Of a DNA stretch of 64,000 nucleotides, positions 45,164 through 54,588 are shown piece by piece (the stretch's first letter is position 1; every line of letters begins with the position of its first letter). The notes under the pieces are model-generated. The model was not told the origin of the DNA. It searched no databases and saw only the letters and a list, made by a program, of their open reading frames with translations. The position numbers and the translations under genes were made by a program. The DNA comes from Betaproteobacteria bacterium HGW-Betaproteobacteria-12. Its GTDB lineage: Bacteria; Pseudomonadota; Gammaproteobacteria; Burkholderiales; Rhodocyclaceae. The stretch is taken from positions 1 through 64,000 of the forward strand of contig PHCU01000004.1 of assembly GCA_002842345.1 (NCBI GenBank). The letters are read 5' to 3'.

Positions 45164-45805
45164 CTAGGCCTGGTCAGACACCTTGACGGCCGCCGTGCTG
45201 CCGCCGCCGGCAGTGTCGCCTGTTCCATTGACGACGCCGTAGGCCTGCATCAGGCGCACCACCATCAGCATCATCTCCACGTTGCGGCTGTCCGCGGCGG
45301 CCGTCTGCACCTGCGCCGCGGCACCGCCGCCGACAGCCTTGCCGAAATCCCGAGCCTCCTTCAGGCTGACCCGGCCGTCGCCGTCGGCATCCGCCCTGTT
45401 GAAATTGCCGGCGATGCCCGACACCAGGCCGCCCAGGTCTTCGCGGGTGAAGCCCGCATCGCCGACAGGGGGCGGCATGGCGCCCTCGCCGTGCATGCGC
45501 ACGCGCTGGTAATGCTGGTCGAGCTGCTCGGCCAGATTGTTGATCGAACCGGAAAACTCGCTCCGCGTGAGCTTGCCGTCGCCGTCGCTGTCGAGCTTCG
45601 TGAAAAGCTTGTCCGCACCGCCGGCCGCGGTCGACTTGATCTTCTCGAATGCCGTCTGCAGGTCGGCACTCTGGATCTCACCCTGCCCCAGCGCATCGAG
45701 TTTGGAAAACAGCTTGTCCGCCATCTGCTGCGGCTCCGGCGGAGTGAAGGCCCGCACGGCCTGAATCACCGAGGTTACGATTCCGATAATCGCGCCAATG
45801 GCCAT
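45164..45805 (-). CDS. EF-hand domain protein
   Basis: Repeated Ca-binding loops TKLDSDGDGKLTRSEF and NRADADGDGRVSLKEA; start uncertain (45805 or 45877). Confidence 0.8.
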   Translation of the reverse strand: MAIGAIIGIVTSVIQAVRAFTPPEPQQMADKLFSKLDALGQGEIQSADLQTAFEKIKSTAAGGADKLFTKLDSDGDGKLTRSEFSGSINNLAEQLDQHYQRVRMHGEGAMPPPVGDAGFTREDLGGLVSGIAGNFNRADADGDGRVSLKEARDFGKAVGGGAAAQVQTAAADSRNVEMMLMVVRLMQAYGVVNGTGDTAGGGSTAAVKVSDQA

Positions 45806-46014
45806 TTCCGATCTCCTGCCTGTCTGCTCCGAATGAGCGTCTGCGGACATCTCACAGCAAGATTCCGGCCAGGGCATTCGTAGTGTTGATTCCCCAGGAG
45901 AGGCCGAGTCGGCGGGGCGACGCCCTGCAAGGCTTGCCGGTCTCCGAAGCGGCGAGACGGCAGGAATTGCCGGCCTTCCTCGAAAGTCAGCCGCTGCGGG
46001 ACGGCGCAGGCAGG

Positions 46015-47499
46015 CTAGGCCACGTCCACCCGGTTGCGCCCGCCGTGCTTGGCCGCATACATCGCGTTGTCGGCTCGGTTGACCATGCTGTCGGGGGATT
46101 CGGTGCCGTTGTACAGGCTAACGCCGATGCTGATGGTCACGGAAAGCTGCAAATCCCCGACCGCGACGGGGGCGGCCGAAACAGCCTGCCGCAGGTCTTC
46201 GGCGATGCGGCGCGCCTCGGGCAGGTCGCAGCCCTTGAGCACCAGCAGGAACTCTTCGCCGCCCCAGCGCACGGCCAGGTCGGATGCGCGCAGCCGTTGC
46301 TGCAGAAGCCGCGCCACCTCCTTCAGCACCGCATCCCCCACCTGGTGGCCATGCCGGTCGTTGATCTCCTTGAAATGGTCGATGTCGGCGAGCAGCGCGG
46401 CAGTCGGCCTGGGATCGCGTCGGTGCTCTGCCATCAGCTTGTCGATGAGGATGTCGAAGGCATGGCGATTGAGGAGGCCGGTCAGCGCGTCGGTCGTGGC
46501 CATCTCCTCGATGCGGTGCTGGTAGCGCTCCAGCGCAAGGTGGGCAAGGAACACCACCAACAGCGTCACCACCAGGCTGATGGCCAGGTTGGCGTACAGC
46601 GTGCGGCGGATGTCGGCGAGGGCGGCCGACGCGTTCTGCTCGACGAACAGGTACCACTTCAACTCGGGCAGGTAGTTGAAATGCAGGATGTGGCTGTCGC
46701 CGTTCGCCTCGAACATATGCGAGCCGCGCTGCTTCTGCAGGATGCCGTCGATCAGCGGGCCCAGCCCGGGCACCGTGCGCAGGTCGGCGCCCGGCACGCC
46801 GCGGCCCGCGCCCAGCTGCACCGCGCGGCCGTTGGCATCGACGAAATAGATGGTGCGGCTGAAGCGCGCCTGGTATTCCGCGACCAGGCGGCTGACGGCA
46901 TCGACGGTCAGCCCGATGCCCGTGGCGCCGATGAAGCGGCCGTCGAAGTCGAAGACGCGGTAGTTGATGAAGATGGTCAGCGCGTCGGCATTCGCCATGT
47001 CCGGATCGACGTTGATCTCGTAGTCCTCCTTCATTTCCCTGACACGGAAATACCAGGCGTCGCGCGGCTCGTCGGGCCGCACCCGCTTGAGGATGCCTTC
47101 GCCGGTGTAGTAGGTGGCGGATCTCTCCGAAACGAAGAAGCTGCTGAAGGCGCCGTAGCGCCGCTTCACTTCGGCCAGGTAGCGCGCCACCTCGGCGACG
47201 TCCTTCTCGCCGCGCAGCACCCAGTCGCGCAGGAAGGTGTCGTGCGCCATGGTCGAGGAGATCAGCACCGGCCGCACCAGGTCCTTCTGGATTTCCGAAT
47301 AGATGTTGCTCGAGGTGAGCGGCAGGTCCTGCTCGATGATGGCCTTCTGGATGGCCCGGCTGGAGGCGAAATAGCCGAACAGGGCCGTCGCGGCAAAGCC
47401 GGCGGACAGCAGCAGGGCCAGCAGCAGCAGCAGGCTGCGACGGTCGAAGATGCGCGGATGGGCCATGATGGAAGGATTGTAACGCCGGGCCCGTGGCAT
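46015..47499 (-). CDS. diguanylate cyclase with periplasmic dCache-like sensor
   Basis: RWGGEEFLLVL GGDEF site; N-terminal TM and extracytoplasmic domain. Confidence 0.93.
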   Translation of the reverse strand: MPRARRYNPSIMAHPRIFDRRSLLLLLALLLSAGFAATALFGYFASSRAIQKAIIEQDLPLTSSNIYSEIQKDLVRPVLISSTMAHDTFLRDWVLRGEKDVAEVARYLAEVKRRYGAFSSFFVSERSATYYTGEGILKRVRPDEPRDAWYFRVREMKEDYEINVDPDMANADALTIFINYRVFDFDGRFIGATGIGLTVDAVSRLVAEYQARFSRTIYFVDANGRAVQLGAGRGVPGADLRTVPGLGPLIDGILQKQRGSHMFEANGDSHILHFNYLPELKWYLFVEQNASAALADIRRTLYANLAISLVVTLLVVFLAHLALERYQHRIEEMATTDALTGLLNRHAFDILIDKLMAEHRRDPRPTAALLADIDHFKEINDRHGHQVGDAVLKEVARLLQQRLRASDLAVRWGGEEFLLVLKGCDLPEARRIAEDLRQAVSAAPVAVGDLQLSVTISIGVSLYNGTESPDSMVNRADNAMYAAKHGGRNRVDVA

Positions 47500-47508
47500 C
47501 GCGCCGTA

Positions 47509-50500
47509 TCAGGCGAACTCCAGCAGCAGGTCCTTGGCGTTCACCGCCTCGCCCGGCCGGGCGTGGATGGCGGCGACGACGGCGTCGCGCTCGGCGGTGA
47601 GCATGGTCTCCATCTTCATCGCCTCGATGGACAGCAGCGGGTCGCCCTTGGCGACTTTCTGCCCCGTCTTCACGGCGATGGTGACGACGCTGCCCGGCAT
47701 CGGCGCGCCGACATGTTTCGGGTTGCCCTCCTCGGCGCGCGGCTTCTCCTTCGCCGCGGCCATGCCGGCCTTGGCGATCTTCAGCGTGCGCGACTGGCCG
47801 TTCAGCTCGAACGTCGCCCGCACGAAGCCATCCTGGTCCGGCCCCGCCGTGCCGTGCAGGCTGACTATCAGGGTCTTGCCGCGGTCGATCTCGACGGCGA
47901 TCTCCTCGCGCTCGGCCAGCCCGTAGAAAAAGGCCGGCGTCGGCAACTGGGAGACGTCGCCGTAGTGGCTGCGATGCGCGGCGTAGTCCTTGAACACTTT
48001 CGGATACATGAGATACGAGGCGAGGTCCGTGTCGCCGACCTTGCGCCCCACCGCCGCCTCGGCCTCGGCGCGCTTCGCTTCGAGATCGACGTCGGGCAGC
48101 GAATCGCCGGCGCGCCCGGGCAGGGGCGGCTCGCCCTTGAGCACCTTCTTCTGCAAGGCCTCGGGGAAGCCGTCGGGCGGATAGCCCAGCTCGCCCTTCA
48201 TGAGCGAGATCACCGATTCGGGGAAGGCGACCTCGCGCGCCGGGTCGCGCACCTGCTCCGGCGTGAGGTCGTTGGCCACCATGAACAGCGCCATGTCGCC
48301 CACCACCTTGGAGGTCGGCGTCACCTTGACGATGTCGCCAAACAGCAGGTTCACCTCGGCATAGGCCTTCGACACCTCCGCCCAGCGGTGCTCGAGGCCC
48401 ATGGCGCGCGCCTGCTCGCGCAGGTTGGTGTATTGCCCGCCCGGCATCTCGTGGCGATAGACGTCGGCGGTGCCGGAGCGGATGTCCGCCTCGAAGGGCG
48501 CGTAGCAGCGGCGCACGCCCTCCCAGTAGAGCGACAGCGCCTGCATGGCGTCGAGGTCCACGCCGGGGTCGCGCGGCGAGCCGGCCAGCGCTGCCGCGAT
48601 GGAACTCAGGTTGGGCTGCGAGGTGAGCCCGCTCATGGCGTCGAGGGCGCCGTCCACCGCGTCCGCGCCCGCCTCGACGGCGGCCAGCACGCTGGCGGCG
48701 GCGATGCCGCTGGTGTCGTGGGTGTGGAAGTGGATCGGCAGGCCGACCTCCTGCTTGAGCGCACGCACCAGCTCGGCGGCGGCGCGCGGCCGGCACACGC
48801 CGGCCATGTCCTTGATGCCGAGGATGTGGGCGCCGGCGCGCTCCAGCTGCTTCGCCAGGTCGACGTAGTACTTCAGGTTGTACTTCGGCCGCTTCGCGTC
48901 GAACAGGTCGCCGGTGTAGCAGATGGCCGCCTCGCACAGCGCGCCCTCCGCGCGCACGGCATCCATCGCCACGCGCATGTTGTCCACCCAGTTGAGCGAA
49001 TCGAAGACGCGGAAGACGTCGACCCCCTCCTTCGCCGCCTGCCTGACGAAGTAGCGCACGACATTGTCCGAATAGTTGGTGTAGCCCACCGCGTTGGAGG
49101 CACGCAGCAGCATCTGCAGCAGCACGTTGGGCACGGCGGAGCGCAACGCGGCCAGGCGCTCCCAGGGGTCTTCCTTGAGGAAGCGCAGCGCCACGTCGAA
49201 GGTCGCCCCGCCCCAGCATTCGAGCGAGAAGAGGTCGGGCAGCAGGCGCGCGTAGTGCGGCGCGATCTCCAGCATGTCGTGGCTGCGCATGCGCGTGGCG
49301 AACAGCGACTGGTGCGCGTCGCGCAGCGTGGTGTCGGTGAGCAGCACGCGCCTTTCGGCCTTCATCCACTCGGCGAACTTATCGGCGCCGAGTTCCTTCA
49401 GCCGGTCGCGCGTGCCAGGCGGCGGCGCGGCAGTGAGGTCGACGCGCGGCCGGATCGGCCGGGCCAGTGGCAGCGCCGGCAGGATGCGCCCCTTCATCTC
49501 GGGATTGCCGTTGACCGCCACCTCGCCTAGGAACTTCAGCAGCCGCGTGGCGCGGTCGCGGCGGCGCTGGAACTTGAACAGCTCCGGCGTCTCGTCGATG
49601 AAGCGCGTGGTGCATTCGCCCGAGCGGAACAGCGGATGGTCGATGACGTTCTCGAGGAACTGCAGGTTGGAGGCGACGCCGCGGATGCGGAACTCGCGCA
49701 GCGCGCGGTCCATGCGCGCGCCGGCCTCGTCGGGCGTGTGGCCCCAGGCCGTCACCTTCACCAGCAGCGAGTCGTAGTACGGCGTGATCACCGCGCCGGC
49801 ATAGGCGGTGCCGCCGTCGAGGCGGATGCCGAAGCCGGCGGCGCTGCGATACACGGCGATGCGGCCGTAGTCCGGCGTGAAGCCGTTCTCCGGGTCCTCC
49901 GTGGTGACGCGGCACTGCACGGCATGGCCGTTCAGGCGGATGTCCTCCTGGCGCGGCACGTAGCTGTCCTCGTCGCCGATGCGCCGCCCCTCGGAGATGC
50001 GGATCTGCGCCTTGACGATGTCGATGCCCGTCACCTGCTCGGTGACGGTGTGCTCGACCTGGATGCGCGGGTTCACCTCGATGAAATAGAAGGCGTCGGT
50101 GTCGGCGTCCATGAGGAACTCCACCGTGCCGGCGTGGGTGTACTTCGCAGCGCGGGCAAGCTTCAGGGCCGCGTCGCACAGCTCGGCGCGACGCGTGTCG
50201 GCAAGATAGGGCGCCGGGGCGCGCTCGACCACCTTCTGGTTGCGCCGCTGCACCGAGCAGTCGCGCTCGAAGGCGTGCACCAGATTCCCGTGCGTGTCGC
50301 CGAGCACCTGCACCTCGACGTGGCGCGCGCGGCGCACCAGCTTCTCCAGGTACACCTCGTCGTTGCCGAAGGCCGCGGCGGCTTCGCGCCGCGCCACCTC
50401 CATCGCCGGCCCCAGGTCGGCCTCGGTCTCCACCACGCGCATGCCGCGCCCGCCGCCGCCCCAGCTCGCCTTGAGCATGAGCGGGTAGCCGACCTGCGCC

Positions 50501-50952
50501 GCCAGCTTCTTCGCGCCCTCGAGGTCGGCCGGCAGGGCGCCGGTGGCCGGCACCACCGGCACGCCGGCGCGCTCGGCCAGTGCCCGCGCCGACACCTTGT
50601 TGCCCAGCTTGCGCATCACCTCCGGCTTCGGCCCGATGAAGACGATGCCGGCAGTGGCGCACGCCTCGGCGAAATCCGGGTTCTCGGAGAGGAAGCCGTA
50701 GCCGGGATGGATGGCGTCGACATGCGCCTCCTTCGCCACGCGGATGATGTCGTCGATGTCGAGGTAGGCCTGGATCGGCTTCTTGCCGGCGCCGACCAGG
50801 TAGGATTCGTCCGCCTTGAAGCGGTGCAGCGCGAAGCGGTCCTCGTTGGAATAGATGGCCACCGTGCGGATGCCCAGCTCGGAGGCGGCGCGCATGACGC
50901 GGATGGCGATTTCGCTGCGGTTGGCGATGAGGATGCTGCGGATTTTCTTCAT
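47509..50952 (-). CDS. pyc: pyruvate carboxylase (single-chain)
   Basis: Biotin carboxylase start MKKIRSILIANRSEIAIRVMRAASELG, carboxyltransferase LLTDTTLRDAHQSLFATRMR, biotinyl motif SIEAMKMET. Confidence 0.95.
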   Translation of the reverse strand: MKKIRSILIANRSEIAIRVMRAASELGIRTVAIYSNEDRFALHRFKADESYLVGAGKKPIQAYLDIDDIIRVAKEAHVDAIHPGYGFLSENPDFAEACATAGIVFIGPKPEVMRKLGNKVSARALAERAGVPVVPATGALPADLEGAKKLAAQVGYPLMLKASWGGGGRGMRVVETEADLGPAMEVARREAAAAFGNDEVYLEKLVRRARHVEVQVLGDTHGNLVHAFERDCSVQRRNQKVVERAPAPYLADTRRAELCDAALKLARAAKYTHAGTVEFLMDADTDAFYFIEVNPRIQVEHTVTEQVTGIDIVKAQIRISEGRRIGDEDSYVPRQEDIRLNGHAVQCRVTTEDPENGFTPDYGRIAVYRSAAGFGIRLDGGTAYAGAVITPYYDSLLVKVTAWGHTPDEAGARMDRALREFRIRGVASNLQFLENVIDHPLFRSGECTTRFIDETPELFKFQRRRDRATRLLKFLGEVAVNGNPEMKGRILPALPLARPIRPRVDLTAAPPPGTRDRLKELGADKFAEWMKAERRVLLTDTTLRDAHQSLFATRMRSHDMLEIAPHYARLLPDLFSLECWGGATFDVALRFLKEDPWERLAALRSAVPNVLLQMLLRASNAVGYTNYSDNVVRYFVRQAAKEGVDVFRVFDSLNWVDNMRVAMDAVRAEGALCEAAICYTGDLFDAKRPKYNLKYYVDLAKQLERAGAHILGIKDMAGVCRPRAAAELVRALKQEVGLPIHFHTHDTSGIAAASVLAAVEAGADAVDGALDAMSGLTSQPNLSSIAAALAGSPRDPGVDLDAMQALSLYWEGVRRCYAPFEADIRSGTADVYRHEMPGGQYTNLREQARAMGLEHRWAEVSKAYAEVNLLFGDIVKVTPTSKVVGDMALFMVANDLTPEQVRDPAREVAFPESVISLMKGELGYPPDGFPEALQKKVLKGEPPLPGRAGDSLPDVDLEAKRAEAEAAVGRKVGDTDLASYLMYPKVFKDYAAHRSHYGDVSQLPTPAFFYGLAEREEIAVEIDRGKTLIVSLHGTAGPDQDGFVRATFELNGQSRTLKIAKAGMAAAKEKPRAEEGNPKHVGAPMPGSVVTIAVKTGQKVAKGDPLLSIEAMKMETMLTAERDAVVAAIHARPGEAVNAKDLLLEFA

Positions 50953-51207
50953 GGCTAAAGTAGGCAGACGGAACAAGAAAAACGGGCCGGCGGCCCGTAT
51001 CGAGCAGAGTTTATCCCAGCAAGGCGCGGTGCAGCATTTAGGGTTTTTATGACCGGAGGTAATACCCGCGAACCGTATTCGCAAACATGCGCTTTGCCTG
51101 ACAAGCATCCAGTCGCGATTTGCCAGGACAATCGACCCCGCAATGAACGCAGGGTCCTTATTGACAACATACGGGCGAATGGGACATGACAATATAGATT
51201 CTATAGA

Positions 51208-52416
51208 ATGGAACGGCCTGCAGCCCCAGCCTGCCGGCTTGACCGGAAAGAACATTTGCAGCTCGACATCCGCACCCTCATCATCAACCTGCTGCTGTTC
51301 GCGCTGGTTTTCGCCATCGGCATCTTCCTCCTGCAACGCAGCCAGCCGCGCCTGCGCGCCCTGCGCTGGTGGTCTGGGGCGATCATCGCCGCCGGGGCAG
51401 GCTTCCTGCTGCTCTCGCTGCGCAGCAGCATCCCGGATTTACTTTCCGTCGTCGTCGCCAACGACCTGATGCTCCTGGCCCTGTGCCTGTTCCTCGAAGG
51501 CGTCGTCGTCTTCCGCCGCCTGCCCCGGGGCTACGTCTGGCGCATCAGTGCGCCCCTGATTGCCATCCTGACTCTGCTGCTGCTGTACTTCACCTATGCC
51601 GAAGCAAGCGTGGCCGCGCGCATCGTCGCCGTGTCGCTGACCAATGCGGTCCCGGTCACCCTGGCCGCCTGGCTGCTCATCAGGGACATTCCGCGCCCCA
51701 TGCGGTTCTCGCATTATTTCACCGCCGCCGGCTTCATCCAGTTTGCCGTCGTCTCGGTCGGGCGCATCGCGCATACGCTGATCTCGCCGCCCGCAGACCT
51801 GATGACGGCCGGCCCGATGCAGGCGGCGATCTTTCTGTCGATCTTCTTCCTGCTGGTGGTGAGTTCCTTCGGCTGCGTCTGGATGGTCTCGGCGTATCTG
51901 GCGGAGGAACTTGAGCAGCAGGCCCGCACCGATCCGCTCACCGGCGTCTTGAACCGCCTGGCGCTGGACGAAACCCTTGCGCGCGAACTCTCACGCGCGC
52001 GCCGCGGCAAGCACGCCCTTTCCCTGCTGATGTTCGACCTGGACCACTTCAAGGCGCTCAACGACCGCCTCGGCCACCAGGCCGGCGACATGGCCCTGCG
52101 AAGCGTGGCCGCCGCAACACAGCAGCAACTTCGCGCCACCGACCTGCTGGCGCGCTATGGCGGGGAGGAATTCGTCGTCGTCCTGCCCGACACGGACAAG
52201 GCGCACGCCATCGAAACGGCGCAGCGCCTGCGCAAGCGGGTTGGCGCCCTGGGCATCGATCGCGGCGACGGCGTCAGCCTGACGGCCAGCTATGGCGTGT
52301 CCACCTTTCCGGAGGACGGCGATGACCAGGACAGCCTGGTCGGCCGTGCCGATGCCACGATGTATGCCGCCAAACAGGCTGGGCGCAATTGCGTCAGCGC
52401 CTCCGTGGCGCCCTGA
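51208..52416 (+). CDS. GGDEF diguanylate cyclase, membrane-bound
   Basis: RYGGEEFVVVLPDTD; multi-TM N-terminus. Confidence 0.92.
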   Translation: MERPAAPACRLDRKEHLQLDIRTLIINLLLFALVFAIGIFLLQRSQPRLRALRWWSGAIIAAGAGFLLLSLRSSIPDLLSVVVANDLMLLALCLFLEGVVVFRRLPRGYVWRISAPLIAILTLLLLYFTYAEASVAARIVAVSLTNAVPVTLAAWLLIRDIPRPMRFSHYFTAAGFIQFAVVSVGRIAHTLISPPADLMTAGPMQAAIFLSIFFLLVVSSFGCVWMVSAYLAEELEQQARTDPLTGVLNRLALDETLARELSRARRGKHALSLLMFDLDHFKALNDRLGHQAGDMALRSVAAATQQQLRATDLLARYGGEEFVVVLPDTDKAHAIETAQRLRKRVGALGIDRGDGVSLTASYGVSTFPEDGDDQDSLVGRADATMYAAKQAGRNCVSASVAP

Positions 52417-52465
52417 GTCAGGCTAGCGGCGCCAGTCCAAGCCGTCGTCGCGCCTGGCTGCAGGC

Positions 52466-52524
52466 CTAGGGCGTGTTCTCAATCATTCTGTTGGTGCGAC
52501 AGAATGATTGAGAACACGCCCTAG
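52466..52524. mobile_element. perfect 26-bp inverted repeat with 7-nt loop, MITE-like
   Basis: ctagggcgtgttctcaatcattctgt-tggtgcg-acagaatgattgagaacacgccctag; arm resembles the right end of 45037-45161. Confidence 0.7.
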
Positions 52525-52540
52525 CGGGAGTCTTCGGCGC

Positions 52541-53482
52541 TCATGCCGCCAGCGCCGCATCGAGCGCCTCGGCGCGCTCCAGTTCGCGCACACGGCAATA
52601 CAGGGCTTCCGCCTCGGCATAGTTCCGCCGCAGCAGATTCAGCCATTGCTTGAGCCGGCCCGGCGCGTGGCGCGGCGCCAGCTTCGCCCGAACCTGCGCC
52701 CAGAAATCGGCCAACAGCGGCTGCAGCGCCTGCCAGTCTGCGGCATCGGGCGCCTCGGCGCGCGCGCCGCGGATGCGCTCGGCCAGAAAAGGATCGGCCA
52801 CCGCGCCGCGCCCGAGCATGACGTCGTCGCAGCCGGTGGCAACACGGATGGCACGCCAGCCGGCCACGTTCCACACCTCGCCGTTGGCGATCACCGGCAC
52901 GGCCACCGCCTCGCGGATGCGCGCCACCCACTCCCAGCGCACCTGCGGCCGGTAGCCGTCCGTCCGGGTGCGCGCGTGCACCGCCAGTTCCTGCGCGCCG
53001 CCCGCCGCCAGCGCCCGCGCGCAGTCGAGGGCGCGCGACGTGTCGTCGATGCCGAGGCGCATCTTGGCGCTGACAGTCAGTCCCTGCGGCACGGCGCTGC
53101 GCACCGCGGCGGCGATGCGATGGAGCAGTTCCGGCTCGTCGAGCAGTGCCGCGCCGCCGCGGTGGCGATTGACCAGCGGCGCCGGGCAGCCGAAGTTGAG
53201 GTCGATGCCGGCTGGGTTGAGCTCGGCCAGGCGTGCGGCATTTTCGGCAAGGCAAACAGGGTCCGATCCCATCAGCTGCACCCGCACCGGCGTGCCCGCC
53301 GCGGTACGCGCGCCGTGCATCAGTTCAGGACTGACGCGGGTAAAGCTGCGTCGCGGCAAGACTGTGCCGGAAACGCGCACGAACTCGGTGACGGCCCAGT
53401 CGTAGCGCCCCGCGCGCGTCAGCACGCCGCGCAGGATGTCGTCGGCGAGGCCCTCCATGGGAGCGAGGATGAGGCGGGACAT
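52541..53482 (-). CDS. dusC: tRNA-dihydrouridine synthase DusC-like
   Basis: MSRLILAPMEGLADDILRGVLTRAGRYDW; GIDLNFGCPAPLVNRHRGGAALL; VSAKMRLG. Confidence 0.93.
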   Translation of the reverse strand: MSRLILAPMEGLADDILRGVLTRAGRYDWAVTEFVRVSGTVLPRRSFTRVSPELMHGARTAAGTPVRVQLMGSDPVCLAENAARLAELNPAGIDLNFGCPAPLVNRHRGGAALLDEPELLHRIAAAVRSAVPQGLTVSAKMRLGIDDTSRALDCARALAAGGAQELAVHARTRTDGYRPQVRWEWVARIREAVAVPVIANGEVWNVAGWRAIRVATGCDDVMLGRGAVADPFLAERIRGARAEAPDAADWQALQPLLADFWAQVRAKLAPRHAPGRLKQWLNLLRRNYAEAEALYCRVRELERAEALDAALAA

Positions 53483-53499
53483 GGGGGAGATGGAGAATG

Positions 53500-53578
53500 T
53501 GGGAGCGGTGTCCACACCGCGATATCCCCCAAGAGGACTTCCTTCGGGGCGTCGCGGCCTGGAGGCCGCTCCCACAGT
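53500..53578. repeat. diverged GTGGGAGCGGTGTCCACACCGCGATA palindromic repeat
   Basis: gtgggagcggtgtccacaccgcgatat...gcgtcgcggcctggaggccgctcccac. Confidence 0.8.
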
Positions 53579-53583
53579 CCGGA

Positions 53584-54441
53584 TCAGGCGTAGGTGAAGA
53601 AGCCCTTCCCCGTCTTGCGCCCGAGATAGCCCGCCTCGACCATCTCGACCAGCAGCGGCGCCGGGCGGTACTTCGGATCCTTGAAGCCGTCGAAGAGCAC
53701 GTTCATCACCGCCAGCTGCACGTCGAGGCCGATCATGTCGCACAGCGCCAGCGGGCCGATCGGGTGGTTGGCGCCGAGCTTCATCGCCTCGTCGATCTGC
53801 GCGGCGGTGGCGAGCCCCTCGCCGAGGGCGAAGATGGCCTCGTTGATCATCGGGCAGAGCATGCGGTTCACCACGAAGCCGGGGCTGTTCCTCACCTGCA
53901 CCGGCGACTTGCCGACGGCCTTGGAGACTTCCTCGACCGCCGCATAGGTGGCGTCGGAGGTCTGCAGGCCGCGGATCAGCTCCACCAGCGCCATCAGCGG
54001 CACCGGATTGAAGAAGTGCATGCCGATCACCTTGTCCGGGCGCTGGGTCGAGGCGGCCAGCTTGGTGATGGAGATCGACGAGGTGTTGCTGGCGATGACG
54101 GCGTCGGCCTTGGCCAGCCCGTCGAGCTGTTTGAATATCTTCAGCTTGAGGTCGAGATTCTCGGTGGCGGCCTCGATGATGAGGTCGCTGTCCTTGAGCG
54201 CGGCGAGGTCCGTGGCGGTCTGGATGCGCGCCAGCGCCGCGGCCTTCTGCTCGGCCGTCATCTTCTCCTTCTTGATGAGGCGGTCGTAGCTGCCGGAGAT
54301 CGTGTTCATGGCGCGCTCGAGCGCAGCCTGCGCCACGTCGCTCATGACCACGTCGAAGCCCGCCTGGGCGAAGGCCTGGGCAATGCCGTTGCCCATCGTG
54401 CCGGCGCCGACGACGCCGATTTTCCTGAATGCCATGTTCAT
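53584..54441 (-). CDS. 3-hydroxybutyryl-CoA dehydrogenase
   Basis: [47 protein letters not shown]. Confidence 0.94.
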   Translation of the reverse strand: MNMAFRKIGVVGAGTMGNGIAQAFAQAGFDVVMSDVAQAALERAMNTISGSYDRLIKKEKMTAEQKAAALARIQTATDLAALKDSDLIIEAATENLDLKLKIFKQLDGLAKADAVIASNTSSISITKLAASTQRPDKVIGMHFFNPVPLMALVELIRGLQTSDATYAAVEEVSKAVGKSPVQVRNSPGFVVNRMLCPMINEAIFALGEGLATAAQIDEAMKLGANHPIGPLALCDMIGLDVQLAVMNVLFDGFKDPKYRPAPLLVEMVEAGYLGRKTGKGFFTYA

Positions 54442-54588
54442 CCTTTCGAAGTTCGCGGCAGCGTCTCCCGTCGCCCCGCACAGCCCGCTAGTTTACAGGA
54501 GACGGGCGGCGGAATTGTCGCCGCGCATACAGATGCCCAGCCGAAGCATGATGTCCCGTAAAATCACGGCTCTTTTCCGGCTTCATCC

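Noticed and set aside
45877-46014. Possible c-di-GMP riboswitch next to the diguanylate cyclase
   Set aside because: No recognisable GEMM core, and it lies at the 3' end of the cyclase gene rather than its leader.
45883-49530. 1215-aa + strand ORF opposite the diguanylate cyclase and pyruvate carboxylase
   Set aside because: Antisense shadow of two well-identified minus-strand genes.
52541-54481. 646-aa minus-strand ORF spanning dusC and the hydroxyacyl-CoA dehydrogenase region
   Set aside because: Only the last 313 codons (dusC) are real; the upstream part is an alternate-frame reading of the dehydrogenase gene and a repeat.
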